DNA from: JAKAGZ01 sp035266865
GTDB taxonomy: Bacteria > Bacteroidota > Ignavibacteria > Ignavibacteriales > Ignavibacteriaceae
DNA length: 64,000 nt
NCBI GenBank assembly: GCA_035266865.1
Contig: DATFMR010000011.1
Span: 1 to 64,000, forward strand
Direction: 5' to 3'
The notes under the pieces were generated by a model, which saw nothing but the letters and a program-made list of their open reading frames with translations, was not told the DNA's origin and made no database searches. Positions 17,956 to 27,708 of this stretch are shown here, in pieces. Each line of letters starts with the position of its first letter. Within the stretch, counting starts at the first letter, position 1. Made by a program: the position numbers and the translations under genes.

Positions 17956-19068
17956 ATGATCAATTTTGAAACACTCGAAAATTACGGGCACGAACAGGTT
18001 GTCTACTGTTATAATAAGGAAGCAGGATTAAAAGCAATTATTGCAATACATAATACAACACTGGGGCCTGCTTTAGGCGGAACAAGAATGTGGAATTACA
18101 AAAGTGATGAAGATGCGTTAAAGGATGTATTAAGGTTATCGAGAGGCATGACTTATAAGGCAGCGGTTTCCGGTTTAAATTTGGGCGGAGGAAAAGCAGT
18201 AATAATTGGCGATTCTGCAACTCAGAAAAATGAATTATTATTCAGAACATTTGGGAAATTTATTGAAGGATTGGCTGGTAGATATATTACTGCTGAAGAT
18301 GTTGGTACTTCCGTTAAAGATATGGAATTCGTGAGGATGCAAACAAAATATGTCACAGGAATTTCAAAAGCACTTGGCGGATCCGGTGACCCATCTCCAG
18401 TTACAGCTTATGGTGTTTATGTTGGAATGAAAGCTTGTGCAAAATTTAAATGGGGTAATGATTCATTAAAAGGTAAAAAAATTGCTGTTCAAGGTGCAGG
18501 AAATGTAGCCAGTTATTTGTGTGAACATTTATATAAAGAAGGCGCAGAGATTTATGTAGCTGATATTAATGAAAATAAAGTTAAGGCTCTATTGGAATCA
18601 GTTAAAGCTACAAAAGTTAAAGAAAATGAGATATATGATGTAGATGCTGATATTTTTTCCCCAAATGCACTTGGAGCAATAATTAATGATAATACATTAA
18701 ATAGACTTAAAGCAGAAATAATAGCAGGTGGAGCAAATAATCAACTTGCAGATGAAAAAGTGCACGGCCCAAAATTAATTAAAAAAGGGATTGTATTTGC
18801 TCCGGATTATGTTATAAATGCCGGAGGTTTGATAAATGTAGCAAATGAATTGGAAGGCTACAGGCAGGATAGAGCGCTTAAGCAGGCCGATGAGATTTAT
18901 GAAGTTATATTAAAAATTCTGAAAACTTCAGAAGAAAAAAATATTCCAACATATGAAGCTTCAAATAAAATTGCTGAAGAGAGATTGGCAAGTGTTGGTA
19001 AAATAAGTAATATTTATACCGGTAATTCATCATTCTCGGGGAGGTTAAATGAATTATTTAAAAGGTAA
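17956..19068 (+). CDS. Leucine (branched-chain amino acid) dehydrogenase
   Basis: A 370-residue Glu/Leu/Phe/Val dehydrogenase that oxidatively deaminates branched-chain amino acids with NAD+. The dimerisation/catalytic domain shows LGPALGGTRMW and the Lys-containing substrate site NLGGGKAVI; the Rossmann domain shows VQGAGNVASYL and YVADIN. Closest in feel to Bacillus leucine dehydrogenase. The ATG at 17956 with AGGTGA six bases upstream is preferred over an in-frame GTG at 17947. It adds to the amino-acid catabolic theme of the window. Whether Leu or Phe is preferred cannot be read. Confidence 0.88.
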   Translation: MINFETLENYGHEQVVYCYNKEAGLKAIIAIHNTTLGPALGGTRMWNYKSDEDALKDVLRLSRGMTYKAAVSGLNLGGGKAVIIGDSATQKNELLFRTFGKFIEGLAGRYITAEDVGTSVKDMEFVRMQTKYVTGISKALGGSGDPSPVTAYGVYVGMKACAKFKWGNDSLKGKKIAVQGAGNVASYLCEHLYKEGAEIYVADINENKVKALLESVKATKVKENEIYDVDADIFSPNALGAIINDNTLNRLKAEIIAGGANNQLADEKVHGPKLIKKGIVFAPDYVINAGGLINVANELEGYRQDRALKQADEIYEVILKILKTSEEKNIPTYEASNKIAEERLASVGKISNIYTGNSSFSGRLNELFKR

Positions 19069-19107
19069 TCATTTTATAAAGTTCTTTCAAAATAGTTAGT
19101 TGAAACT

Positions 19108-19593
19108 ATGGCTCAAATGTCTAAAAGACGAATAGTAAGAGAAAAAGTTCTTCAGATTCTTTATGCAAATGAAATGAATCCTGATTCTCTTCAGGCAAAT
19201 GTTGATGGAATGTTGTCTGATGTTTCGGATCAAGCTGATAAACAGTTTGCAAAAGATCTTGTAAATAGAGTTATCATTAATAATGATGTTCTTGACGACA
19301 AGATAAAAATGCGGGTTGCAAACTGGGAAATGAACAGGATAGCTCTTATTGATAAACTGCTGCTGAGAATGGGTATTTGTGAATTGATTTATTTCCCGGA
19401 TATTCCACCAAAGGTTTCAATTAATGAAGCAATTGAAATCGCAAAATTATTTAGCACTTCAGGCAGTGGCAAATTTATTAATGGAATTCTTGATGCGATT
19501 TTGTCTCAACTTAAAGATTCAGGTGATTTAAATAAAACCGGCAGGGGATTAGTAGAGGAATCTATTTCAAAAAATTCTCCTAAGAAAAATTGA
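19108..19593 (+). CDS. nusB: Transcription antitermination factor NusB
   Basis: A 161-residue all-helical RNA-binding protein that, with NusE (S10), acts in antitermination on rRNA operons. The N-terminal SKRRIVREKVLQILYANEM and the core ISLNEAIEIAK-like stretch (VSINEAIEIAKLFSTSGSGKFINGILD) are family hallmarks. The C-terminal tail of about 20 residues is longer than in many homologues. A start at the second ATG (19117) is possible. It overlaps the next gene by one base. Confidence 0.93.
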   Translation: MAQMSKRRIVREKVLQILYANEMNPDSLQANVDGMLSDVSDQADKQFAKDLVNRVIINNDVLDDKIKMRVANWEMNRIALIDKLLLRMGICELIYFPDIPPKVSINEAIEIAKLFSTSGSGKFINGILDAILSQLKDSGDLNKTGRGLVEESISKNSPKKN

Positions 19594-20837
19594 TGAAAGA
19601 TAAAGGAAGAATCTTAAGCTGGGCTTTTTTTGATTTTGCAAATACAGCCTTTTCGGTAATTATCGTTACAGTAATTTATTCAAAGTATTTTACTAATTAT
19701 GTAGCGGGCGGTCATAAATGGATATGGGGTTTAGCCGTCAGTATTTCAATGGTTCTGGCAGCGCTTTTAAGCCCTCCGATGGGAGCAATTGCTGATGTTT
19801 CAAGAAACAGGAAAAGGTTCCTTTTGCTTTTTACGCTTGTTTCAGTTATTTGCACTTCTCTAATGTTTTTCGTAGAAAAAGGCGACATTATTTTAGGACT
19901 TATTTTATTCGTCTTTGCAAATATTGGATTTGAAGCTGGACTTGTTTTTTATGATGCCTTTCTTCCCAATATAACTTCAAAGAAAAATTATGGCAGGGTA
20001 TCAGGATATGGTTTTGCTATGGGTTATGTCGGTGCGCTGGTAGTTTTGTTAATTGTGATGTTTCTTCTCCCTTCTTCAAACTCACCAACATATTATTTTT
20101 ATATCAGGTTGTCATTTGTAATTGCCGCTATGTTCTTTTTAACATTTTCTATCCCGCTATTTGTGTTCGTTAGTGAACCCGGATTAAAAAATCCTGTTAA
20201 GAAAGATTTGCTGAAAAAAGGGATAGATAAAAGTTTTGAAACTCTGAAATCAATATTTGTTAAAAGTGAATACCCATCTATTAAAAGATTTCTCATTGCA
20301 TTTTTCCTTTATAATGATGCCATTATCACAATTATTGCTTTTGCCTCAATTTTTGCAACAAATATTTTGCATATGACAGATGAAGAAATCATTTATTTCT
20401 TTGTTATAGTGCAGAGCACAGCTGTAGCAGGTTCATTTATTTTCGGAATAATTTCAGACCACATTGGACCGAAAAAGACCATCACAATTACGCTTATCAT
20501 TTGGATAGGGGTTATAATCGGTGCTTATTTTGTTGGTTCAGTTATTGAGTTTTATATTGTAGGTTTGCTGGCAGGCTTTTCAATTGGTTCTTCACAATCG
20601 TGCAGCAGAAGTTTAATGGCTTTATTAATTCCCAAAGAAAGAGAAGCAGAATTTTTTGGATTTTATGATGGTTTATTTGGCAAATCCTCCGCTGTTGTAG
20701 GTCCGCTTTTTTATGGTATAATATCAGATATATCAAATGAAAGGGTAGCTGCTTTAGCGATTGGTTTGTTTTTTATTTTGGGACTGGTAATACTTCAAAA
20801 AGTTAATGAGCCGAAATTAATAAATGAAATGAATTAA
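19593..20837 (+). CDS. MFS transporter, UMF1/Atg22-like
   Basis: A membrane protein of 414 residues with about 12 hydrophobic helices. The N-terminal SWAFFDFANTAFSVIIV matches the W-x-x-x-D-x-A-N-x-A-F signature of the UMF1 family of the major facilitator superfamily, related to yeast vacuolar Atg22. The loop GAIADVSRNRKRFL is the MFS motif A region. Substrate is unknown; amino acids are possible for Atg22 relatives. The ATG at 19593 overlaps the nusB stop (TGATG). Its end overlaps the convergent aminotransferase gene by four bases. Confidence 0.82.
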   Translation: MKDKGRILSWAFFDFANTAFSVIIVTVIYSKYFTNYVAGGHKWIWGLAVSISMVLAALLSPPMGAIADVSRNRKRFLLLFTLVSVICTSLMFFVEKGDIILGLILFVFANIGFEAGLVFYDAFLPNITSKKNYGRVSGYGFAMGYVGALVVLLIVMFLLPSSNSPTYYFYIRLSFVIAAMFFLTFSIPLFVFVSEPGLKNPVKKDLLKKGIDKSFETLKSIFVKSEYPSIKRFLIAFFLYNDAIITIIAFASIFATNILHMTDEEIIYFFVIVQSTAVAGSFIFGIISDHIGPKKTITITLIIWIGVIIGAYFVGSVIEFYIVGLLAGFSIGSSQSCSRSLMALLIPKEREAEFFGFYDGLFGKSSAVVGPLFYGIISDISNERVAALAIGLFFILGLVILQKVNEPKLINEMN

Positions 20838-22039
20838 ATATTATTTAGAATTTCCGAAGCCTTCATTAGAACTTCATCATTTTTAGCAAAGCATACCCTA
20901 ATTATTTTCTTCTCCTTGTCAATAGTACAAAATGGTGAAATTGGAATAACTGCAACACCCTTTTCTTTTGCAAGATAAATAGCAAATTCCATGTCGTTTT
21001 TGTCAGATATATTTGAATAATCCAATAACTGAAAATAAGTCCCTTTGGTTGGAGAAAACTTAAATCGGGATTTTGTAAGGGAATCAATCAGAATATCCCT
21101 TTTCCTCTGGTAAAATGGACTCAGATTTTGATAATGTTTTTCTTCATTCATGTATTCTGCATAAGCCAATTGAATGGGTGTGTTTACTGCAAAGACGATA
21201 AACTGATGAATCTTTCTGAATTCTTCAGTTAAGTGTTCTGGAGCTGCACAGTAGCCGATTTTCCAGCCGGTTGTGTGGTATGTTTTTCCGAATGAAGAAA
21301 TTACAAATGCTTTAGCCGATAATTCTTCTGATTCACTAATACTAATATGTTTTTGTCCATCAAATATTATATGCTCATAAACTTCATCACTTAGAATAAG
21401 AATTTTAGTGTCCCTGGTAATTTCTTCTAAAATCTTTATATCAGAATGAGTAATTATACTACCTGTTGGATTGTGAGGTGAATTGATAATTATCATTCTC
21501 GTTTTATCAGTTATCGCATCTTTAATTTTATTCCAATCTAATGTAAAGTCATTTTTATTTAGAGGCACATAAACCGGATTTCCACCATTTAGTATTACAA
21601 CAGGGGAATAGGAATCGTAAGCAGGTTCAGGGATAATTACTTCATCATCTTTTTTAATTGAACAAGAAATAGCTGTATAGAGAGCCTGAGTTGCACCGGA
21701 TGTTATAGTAATTTCACTTTCAAAATTATATTTTTTACTATATAATTTTTTAATTTTCTTTGAGATTTTTTGTCTTAATTCAAATACTCCCGGCATTGGG
21801 GCATACTGGTTAAATCCTTTCTTTTGATATTTATTAACAAGCTCTATTAATTCATCTGAGCAATTAAAATCCGGGAATCCCTGTGATAAATTTATCGCTT
21901 TATTTTCTTGTGCTAATTTTGTCATTTTGGCAAAAATACTTAGTCCAAATCCCGGTAATTTTGAATTGATATAATTTGGTGCTTTTTTACTCATAATTTG
22001 TATGATATCTAAATCTGAGATGAGCTTGCGAGAATTCAT
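20834..22039 (-). CDS. PLP-dependent aminotransferase, methionine aminotransferase-like
   Basis: A class I/II fold-type I aminotransferase of 401 residues. Motifs: SQGFPDF near the N-terminus, NQYAPMPG, TSGATQALYT, NSPHNPTG (PLP ring contact), LSDEVYEHI and SFGKTYHTTGWKIGY with the Schiff-base lysine. The NQYAPMPG/TTGWKIGY pattern is that of YbdL/KatB-type methionine or kynurenine aminotransferases. The upstream ATG overlaps the kinase stop (ATGA); a start at the internal Met16 (21994) would give 386 residues, nearer to YbdL. Amino-donor preference is not certain. Confidence 0.85.
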   Translation of the reverse strand: MNSRKLISDLDIIQIMSKKAPNYINSKLPGFGLSIFAKMTKLAQENKAINLSQGFPDFNCSDELIELVNKYQKKGFNQYAPMPGVFELRQKISKKIKKLYSKKYNFESEITITSGATQALYTAISCSIKKDDEVIIPEPAYDSYSPVVILNGGNPVYVPLNKNDFTLDWNKIKDAITDKTRMIIINSPHNPTGSIITHSDIKILEEITRDTKILILSDEVYEHIIFDGQKHISISESEELSAKAFVISSFGKTYHTTGWKIGYCAAPEHLTEEFRKIHQFIVFAVNTPIQLAYAEYMNEEKHYQNLSPFYQRKRDILIDSLTKSRFKFSPTKGTYFQLLDYSNISDKNDMEFAIYLAKEKGVAVIPISPFCTIDKEKKIIRVCFAKNDEVLMKASEILNNI

Positions 22040-23733
22040 TTAACATTCGGGAGAGTAAAAATAAACTTGCTTCCCTTGTTAAGTTTACTTTCTACCCAAA
22101 TATTACCACCATGTTTAGCGACCATTTCTTTGCAGAGTATTAATCCCAAGCCACTACCTTTTTCATCCTGAGTCCCTGGTTTTGAGTGTTCAGCTTTTTT
22201 AGAAAATATATTATCTCTGGCCTGGTCTGTCATTCCTATTCCATTGTCAGCTACGGTGATGGTAACAAAATCAATATTCTTATTTACTTTAGCTTCGAGC
22301 ATAATTTCCATATTTTCGAAAGAAAATTTAATAGCATTTGAAACAAGGTTTTGAATAATTGATCTAAGAAAATTTCTATCTGCAAATACAAATATATCTT
22401 TATTGACTAAATTATTAAATGATATTTTCTTCTTAATTGCATTTTCTGATAGTATATTAGTCACTTCAAAAATTGTTTCATATAAATTTATCTTTTTTTG
22501 CTGAAATCTTATTGAGTTACTTTGTAATCTTGCCCACTCCAACAAATCTTCTAATAAAGTGTATTGTCCTTTCAACAGCTCAAAAATTTCATTAGTATAA
22601 TTTTTAATTTCTTCTTTTGTTAAAGTGTCTGATTCTGTAGCTAGAATTTTTGCTAATCCAAGCAAAGGATGAAATGGACTTCTTAAGTCATGCGAAATAA
22701 TAGAAAGGAATCTGTCCTTGTTTTTGTTTAGAATTTCCAGTTCTTTAGAATATTTTTTAATAGAATCATTTGATTTTTTCCTTTCAATTGCCGTAGCAAC
22801 ATGCTGGGAAACAAAAGCTAATAGTTCTTTGTCCTTTTCAGTATATCTTATTTTTTCCGTATAACTTTGAATTACCAATACACCAATAGTCTTATCCAGA
22901 GTTTTTAGAGGCACACCAAGCCAATCTATACTTGGTGCACCGATATCATCAATTTCTTTACTGGAGATTAATTTTTTCACAACTTTGGGTGGCGCCAATA
23001 ATGATTCTCCATTTTTAAGAACATATTCACTTAACCCTTTTCCCGGTCTTTTGGGCTCCGGGGGGCTATCTACCTCATCAATAAAATATGGAAATGTTAA
23101 ATTTCCAGTCGTTTCATCAATAAGTGCGATATAAAAATTATCTGCATACATCATTTCTTTAATAATGTTATGCATAGATTTATAAAAATCATTTATATCA
23201 TCTGTGGTATTTGTTATTTCAGCAATTGAGTAGAGTGAGTTCTGAATTGTTTCAGATTCAATCCTTTCAGTAATATCTCGGGCTATTGCTATTGCCACAT
23301 TTTGTCCTAAAAACTGACCTCTATTTAGAACTACATCTTTTGGGAATACTTCTCCATTTTTTCTTATCCCCCACCATTGGAATCTTTGCACTTCTCCATT
23401 TAATGCTTTTGCTATATAATAATTTATCAATTCAATTTTATTTTTACCAGGAGCAGATATAAATTCCGGTGTTTGATTTATGAAATCCTTTCTTTCATAG
23501 CCATACATATTTAAAGCGCCTTCGTTTATATCCAGAAACTTCCCGGATGAATCCTGAATAAAAATTGCATCACTTACAGAGTTAACGATGTCCCTGTAAC
23601 TTTTCTCTTTTTCCCGGAATTTTTTTTCGGTTAGTTTATGAAGGTCAGCTGATTGATTTAATTTTTCAATTTTTAATTTTAATCTTTTTATTTCATCCAA
23701 AAGCTCAGTATTTGAATTATCAATAATATCCAT
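22036..23733 (-). CDS. PAS-GAF sensor histidine kinase
   Basis: A 565-residue cytosolic kinase with no membrane segment. A short coiled-coil (about 5-45) precedes a PAS domain (about 46-165; SDAIFIQDSSGKFLDIN, RDITER), a GAF domain (about 180-315; DNFYIALIDE, LGVPLKT, FVSQHVATAIERK), the HisKA dimerisation helix with the phosphoacceptor His348 in SHDLRSPF, and a HATPase_c domain (NLVSNAIKFS, ADNGIGM, GSGLGL). No response regulator adjoins it, so its partner is unknown. It is translationally coupled to the aminotransferase downstream. Confidence 0.9.
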   Translation of the reverse strand: MDIIDNSNTELLDEIKRLKLKIEKLNQSADLHKLTEKKFREKEKSYRDIVNSVSDAIFIQDSSGKFLDINEGALNMYGYERKDFINQTPEFISAPGKNKIELINYYIAKALNGEVQRFQWWGIRKNGEVFPKDVVLNRGQFLGQNVAIAIARDITERIESETIQNSLYSIAEITNTTDDINDFYKSMHNIIKEMMYADNFYIALIDETTGNLTFPYFIDEVDSPPEPKRPGKGLSEYVLKNGESLLAPPKVVKKLISSKEIDDIGAPSIDWLGVPLKTLDKTIGVLVIQSYTEKIRYTEKDKELLAFVSQHVATAIERKKSNDSIKKYSKELEILNKNKDRFLSIISHDLRSPFHPLLGLAKILATESDTLTKEEIKNYTNEIFELLKGQYTLLEDLLEWARLQSNSIRFQQKKINLYETIFEVTNILSENAIKKKISFNNLVNKDIFVFADRNFLRSIIQNLVSNAIKFSFENMEIMLEAKVNKNIDFVTITVADNGIGMTDQARDNIFSKKAEHSKPGTQDEKGSGLGLILCKEMVAKHGGNIWVESKLNKGSKFIFTLPNVK

Positions 23734-23841
23734 AAAGTCTTTTGATTTTCCCTTTTAACAAGAAATGAAATAAAAACATAACAAGGGTTTTAGTTCCCTT
23801 AAACCAACCAAAAAATACTAAATTTTTTTAAAAATTGATAC

Positions 23842-25404
23842 TTAATTTTCGTCAAAATTTGGTGGTCTAATTTCGTCATACATTCGCTTCAATTCACTGT
23901 ACGCGTACCTGTTACCGCGTTGTGCTGCCATTCTGTAATATTTTACAGCGTCGGGTTTGTTTTCTAAAATACTGATTCCATTTTCGTAGCAATAAGCTAA
24001 TGCAACCTGTGATAAAACAGATCCATATTTCTCATATTCAAATAGCATTTTAACTTCATCACTCAATTCATCATTTTTATTTCCTCCAAAAACTTGTGCG
24101 GCGGCTAGCCTTATTTCAGCTTCCAAACTGCCATAATTTTTAGCTACCCTCCATATTTCTATGCCCCTTTGTTTGTCCTTATTTACAATTTTACCTGTAT
24201 AAAAATCTGTACCTAGTTCAACCATAGCAGGGAGGTAATTAAGATTAGCAGCTTTTTGAATTAGATCTATTGCATCTCTATCAGTGAATTGATGATCAAA
24301 ATTTAAAACGTACAAACCGTACCATATGTACATTGCTTCCGGATTGTTTATATCTACCATTTGTTTTAGCTTTTTGAAGTAATCTTTGTTTTGAATTATA
24401 TTCCATAAAAGTGGGGGAGCTATTGGTGAATCGAATCGTGTTGCTCTTATATAAAAAAGTGAAGCAGTAAATATGTCCTTTTTAAAGTAAATTCCTTTTT
24501 CATAAAGTCTCCCTAGTAAAACCAGAGCTTCTGGATTACCTGCTTCAGAGCATTGTTCAAGATAAGTTAGGCCGCTTTTCTTAATTTTTGTTAGTTCAAG
24601 GCTGTCTTCAACTAAACCCAGAGTATCTGCCAGATTTTGATTACTGTTGCGCCATAAGGTTTCTAGTACCTGCTTATCAGTTATTATCGGGATAGAATCA
24701 GATTCAGTATTAAAATCTATAAAAACCAAGCCCAGGTTTGTTGCTAACGATTCATTACCCTCAGACTTTGAGTTTATGCTTTTATCCAAACTATCTTTAT
24801 TTATTGTATTGGTTGAATCCAAAAGTGCAGGAGATACTTTTTTCTTTAGTTGTTTTAATACGTCTTTTGCAGGATCATAACCGGATTTAGCAGCTTTATT
24901 AATCCATAGATAAGCAAGGTCCCAATTTTTATTTGCAATAAGATCATTTGTATTTAATATTCCAAAAATATACTCTGCCTGAGTCATTCCTGCCTTTGCT
25001 GCTTCTTTAAAATATTTGTAGGCTTTAAATGGATCCCAATCAACGCCCCAACCGTTGTTTAAAAGAATTCCGTAATTATACTCCGCAGCAGTTAATTTTT
25101 TATCTGCTGCTTTACCTATCCATTTAGCACCTTTTATAGTATCCGCAGGAAAACCGTCTCCAAGCAAATATCTCAATCCTAATTCGTGCATTGCCAGTGG
25201 ATCTCCGGTATGAGCCTCTTGAAGTAGTTTAAACTGTTGCCATATCTGATATGAAAGATCAGGCTGGTAAAAAAAAGTCCTTCTTCTTTCAGGCTTGTTG
25301 TTTTTAAAAGCCAGACTGGATGTAGTATCCTGCCCAAAAAATTCAGTAATAGGAATTACAATAAATATAATAGTTGTGAATACAAAAAGGCTGCGGATTT
25401 TCAA
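23842..25404 (-). CDS. Exported Sel1-like repeat protein
   Basis: A 520-residue protein with an N-terminal signal peptide (about 24 residues, ending FFGQ). The mature part has several Sel1/TPR-like repeats of about 36 residues, recognisable from patterns such as AMHELGLRYLLGDGFP, AEYNYGILLNNGWGV, ALVLLGRLYEKGIYF, AMVELGTDFYTGK and SQVALAYCYENGIS. A less repetitive linker lies about residues 190-265. Such solenoids mediate protein-protein contacts; the partner is unknown. The gene is alone, 108 bases upstream of the kinase on the same strand. Confidence 0.8.
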   Translation of the reverse strand: MKIRSLFVFTTIIFIVIPITEFFGQDTTSSLAFKNNKPERRRTFFYQPDLSYQIWQQFKLLQEAHTGDPLAMHELGLRYLLGDGFPADTIKGAKWIGKAADKKLTAAEYNYGILLNNGWGVDWDPFKAYKYFKEAAKAGMTQAEYIFGILNTNDLIANKNWDLAYLWINKAAKSGYDPAKDVLKQLKKKVSPALLDSTNTINKDSLDKSINSKSEGNESLATNLGLVFIDFNTESDSIPIITDKQVLETLWRNSNQNLADTLGLVEDSLELTKIKKSGLTYLEQCSEAGNPEALVLLGRLYEKGIYFKKDIFTASLFYIRATRFDSPIAPPLLWNIIQNKDYFKKLKQMVDINNPEAMYIWYGLYVLNFDHQFTDRDAIDLIQKAANLNYLPAMVELGTDFYTGKIVNKDKQRGIEIWRVAKNYGSLEAEIRLAAAQVFGGNKNDELSDEVKMLFEYEKYGSVLSQVALAYCYENGISILENKPDAVKYYRMAAQRGNRYAYSELKRMYDEIRPPNFDEN

Positions 25405-26026
25405 TCTATTTTTATTTAATAAGGTTATAAATTTTAATTTTGTTTTATACTCTGACCTATAAATTTAATAATAAATACAATTAAATTGGCTAAAAAGGTA
25501 TTTAACTAGTATCCTTTTTGTCAGATTGTCACAATTTTATTAAAAATGCATAATATTATTAAGTCAATAACCAGTTAAATAAATTTACCAGAAAAGGCAC
25601 CATAAATTATGATCAAAATAAGATAAATCAGAATTTGATATGTTATAAATTAATGATTTTCTACAGTACATAAGATTGAAGTTTGGAGAAAAGAAGCCCG
25701 GGATATTTTATTTAGAAGAAGCTAAAAATTGTTGGAGGTTATTGTGTCACAAACATTTGAAGGATGTGGAGTATTTGCTTTTTAATTTGTAGTACTTAAT
25801 GGGTTCTGAAGGAATCAATGGCTAACAATTTATTGGCATTCAGTTTGAGTATCTGAGTAGTGTGCAAAAGATCTAATAGCTTATTTATTTTTTCCTATTA
25901 ATAATAGTAAAATCTCAGATTTTATAACTGAAAATTAAATTTATTTATACATTTCTCATTTTTTAAGGCTTCCAAAATTGTATTTAGAATTTATTTGATC
26001 TATATTTAAACACAAAAACAAAAAAC
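25405..26026. other. Divergent intergenic region, Sel1 protein / pyrG
   Basis: About 620 AT-rich bases. No gene is supported. A 13-codon GTG frame (25744-25785) follows a GGAGG ribosome-like site but has no recognisable product. Promoters for pyrG and the Sel1-like gene should be here but were not identified. Confidence 0.5.
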
Positions 26027-27658
26027 ATGGCCGCCAGGAAAAAAGTAAAATTCATATTCGTTACGGGTGGTGTCGTTTCCTCTCTGGGAAAAGGAATTAC
26101 TGCCTCCTCACTTGGACTACTTCTTAAACAACGTGGTTTTAAAGTTACAATTCAAAAATTTGATCCATATATAAATGTTGATCCCGGAACAATGAGCCCT
26201 TTTCAGCATGGTGAAGTATATGTAACTGATGATGGTGCTGAAACCGACCTTGATCTTGGACATTATGAAAGGTTTCTTGACGTAAATATGACGAGATCAA
26301 ACAACACAACCACAGGACAGATTTATTATGATGTAATTACTAAAGAAAGAAGGGGAGATTATTTGGGTGCCACAGTTCAGGTCATTCCGCATATTACTGA
26401 TGAAATTAAACAAAAAATGACAAAATTGAGTGAATTAGGTGAATATGATATTATTATAACTGAAATAGGCGGGACAGTTGGTGATATTGAGAGTCTTCCT
26501 TTTATTGAAGCAATGCGCCAGATAATGCTTGAGTATGGTAGAAAGAATGCCATTAGTATTCACGTTACACTTGTTCCCTATATTCCATCTGCCGGAGAAG
26601 TAAAAACAAAGCCAACACAACATAGTGTTAAAAACCTGTTGGAACTTGGAATTCAACCTGATGTTTTGGTATGTAGATCTGAAAAAAAATTGTCAAAAGA
26701 TCTTAGGGATAAAATTGCTCTATTTTGTAATGTTGATACTAAATCAGTTATTTCAGCATATGATTGCAGTTCAATTTATGAAGTTCCGATTGTTTTGTTT
26801 AAAGAAAAGGTAGATCAGATAGCTACTAAAAGATTACATCTGCCCGAAAGAAAAATTAAGCTGGATAACTGGGAAAATTTTGTGGATAGTGTGAAAAATC
26901 CTGAGAAAACTATTGAAATTGCTTTATGCGGTAAATATGTTGAGCATCTGGATGCCTATAAAAGTATTATGGAATCCTTTGTTCATGCAGGTGCTGAAAA
27001 TAAAGCCAAAGTAGTAGTAAGAGCAATTAGCGCTGAACAATTAGAGGAAGATGATCCAGCCAATTTCTTTAAGGGTGTAAGCGGTATTTTGGTCCCAGGT
27101 GGATTTGGTGAAAGAGGCATCGAAGGGAAAATTAAAACTGTAAATTATGCCAGGATAAATAATATTCCTTTCTTTGGAATTTGTCTTGGCATGCAATGTG
27201 CTGTTATCGAATTTGCAAGAAATGTTTGTAATATTAAAAAAGCAAATAGTTCTGAATTCAAAAAAAATAAATTCAATGTGATTGATTTAATGGAAAACCA
27301 AAAAAGCATTAAAAATATGGGTGCTACTATGAGACTAGGAGCCTATCCGTGTATTCTTAGTGAGGGTTCTTATGCAGCGAAAGCATATAAAAGTGATTTT
27401 ATTTCGGAACGCCATAGGCATAGATTTGAATTTAATAACAAATTCAGAAATAAACTTGCAGATAAGGGAATGTTGCTTAGCGGATTATCTCCTGATAAAG
27501 AATTAGTTGAAATTATTGAAATACCTTCACATCCCTGGTTTTTGGGATGTCAGTTTCATCCTGAGTTAAAATCACGTGCTACAAAAGCTCACCCTTTGTT
27601 CAGGGATTTTATAAAAGCAGCAATAAAATATTCTGATAAAATGGATGAAGAAAAATAA
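26027..27658 (+). CDS. pyrG: CTP synthase
   Basis: A 543-residue glutamine-dependent CTP synthase that converts UTP to CTP. The N-terminal synthetase domain (about 1-270) has the ATP loop GGVVSSLGKGI, KFDPYINVDPGTMSPFQHGE and GGTVGDIESLPF. The C-terminal class I glutamine amidotransferase (about 300-540) has the nucleophile Cys in GICLGMQCAVIE and the His/Glu pair in FHPELKS. Length is standard. No leader attenuator was noticed. The next gene, a TPR protein, starts 50 bases downstream. Confidence 0.97.
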   Translation: MAARKKVKFIFVTGGVVSSLGKGITASSLGLLLKQRGFKVTIQKFDPYINVDPGTMSPFQHGEVYVTDDGAETDLDLGHYERFLDVNMTRSNNTTTGQIYYDVITKERRGDYLGATVQVIPHITDEIKQKMTKLSELGEYDIIITEIGGTVGDIESLPFIEAMRQIMLEYGRKNAISIHVTLVPYIPSAGEVKTKPTQHSVKNLLELGIQPDVLVCRSEKKLSKDLRDKIALFCNVDTKSVISAYDCSSIYEVPIVLFKEKVDQIATKRLHLPERKIKLDNWENFVDSVKNPEKTIEIALCGKYVEHLDAYKSIMESFVHAGAENKAKVVVRAISAEQLEEDDPANFFKGVSGILVPGGFGERGIEGKIKTVNYARINNIPFFGICLGMQCAVIEFARNVCNIKKANSSEFKKNKFNVIDLMENQKSIKNMGATMRLGAYPCILSEGSYAAKAYKSDFISERHRHRFEFNNKFRNKLADKGMLLSGLSPDKELVEIIEIPSHPWFLGCQFHPELKSRATKAHPLFRDFIKAAIKYSDKMDEEK

Positions 27659-27708
27659 GAGAGCAGTATATTTCTGTATCTTCTGGCAAGTAAAAGTTCT
27701 TAGAGAAA

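Noticed and set aside
23734..23841. Possible terminator AAGGG / CCCTT between the Sel1-like gene and the kinase
   Set aside because: The stem is only five pairs, and the T run is interrupted.
25744..25785. 13-codon GTG frame after a GGAGG ribosome-like site, upstream of pyrG
   Set aside because: It is 240 bases from pyrG, has no adjoining attenuator hairpin and could be chance.
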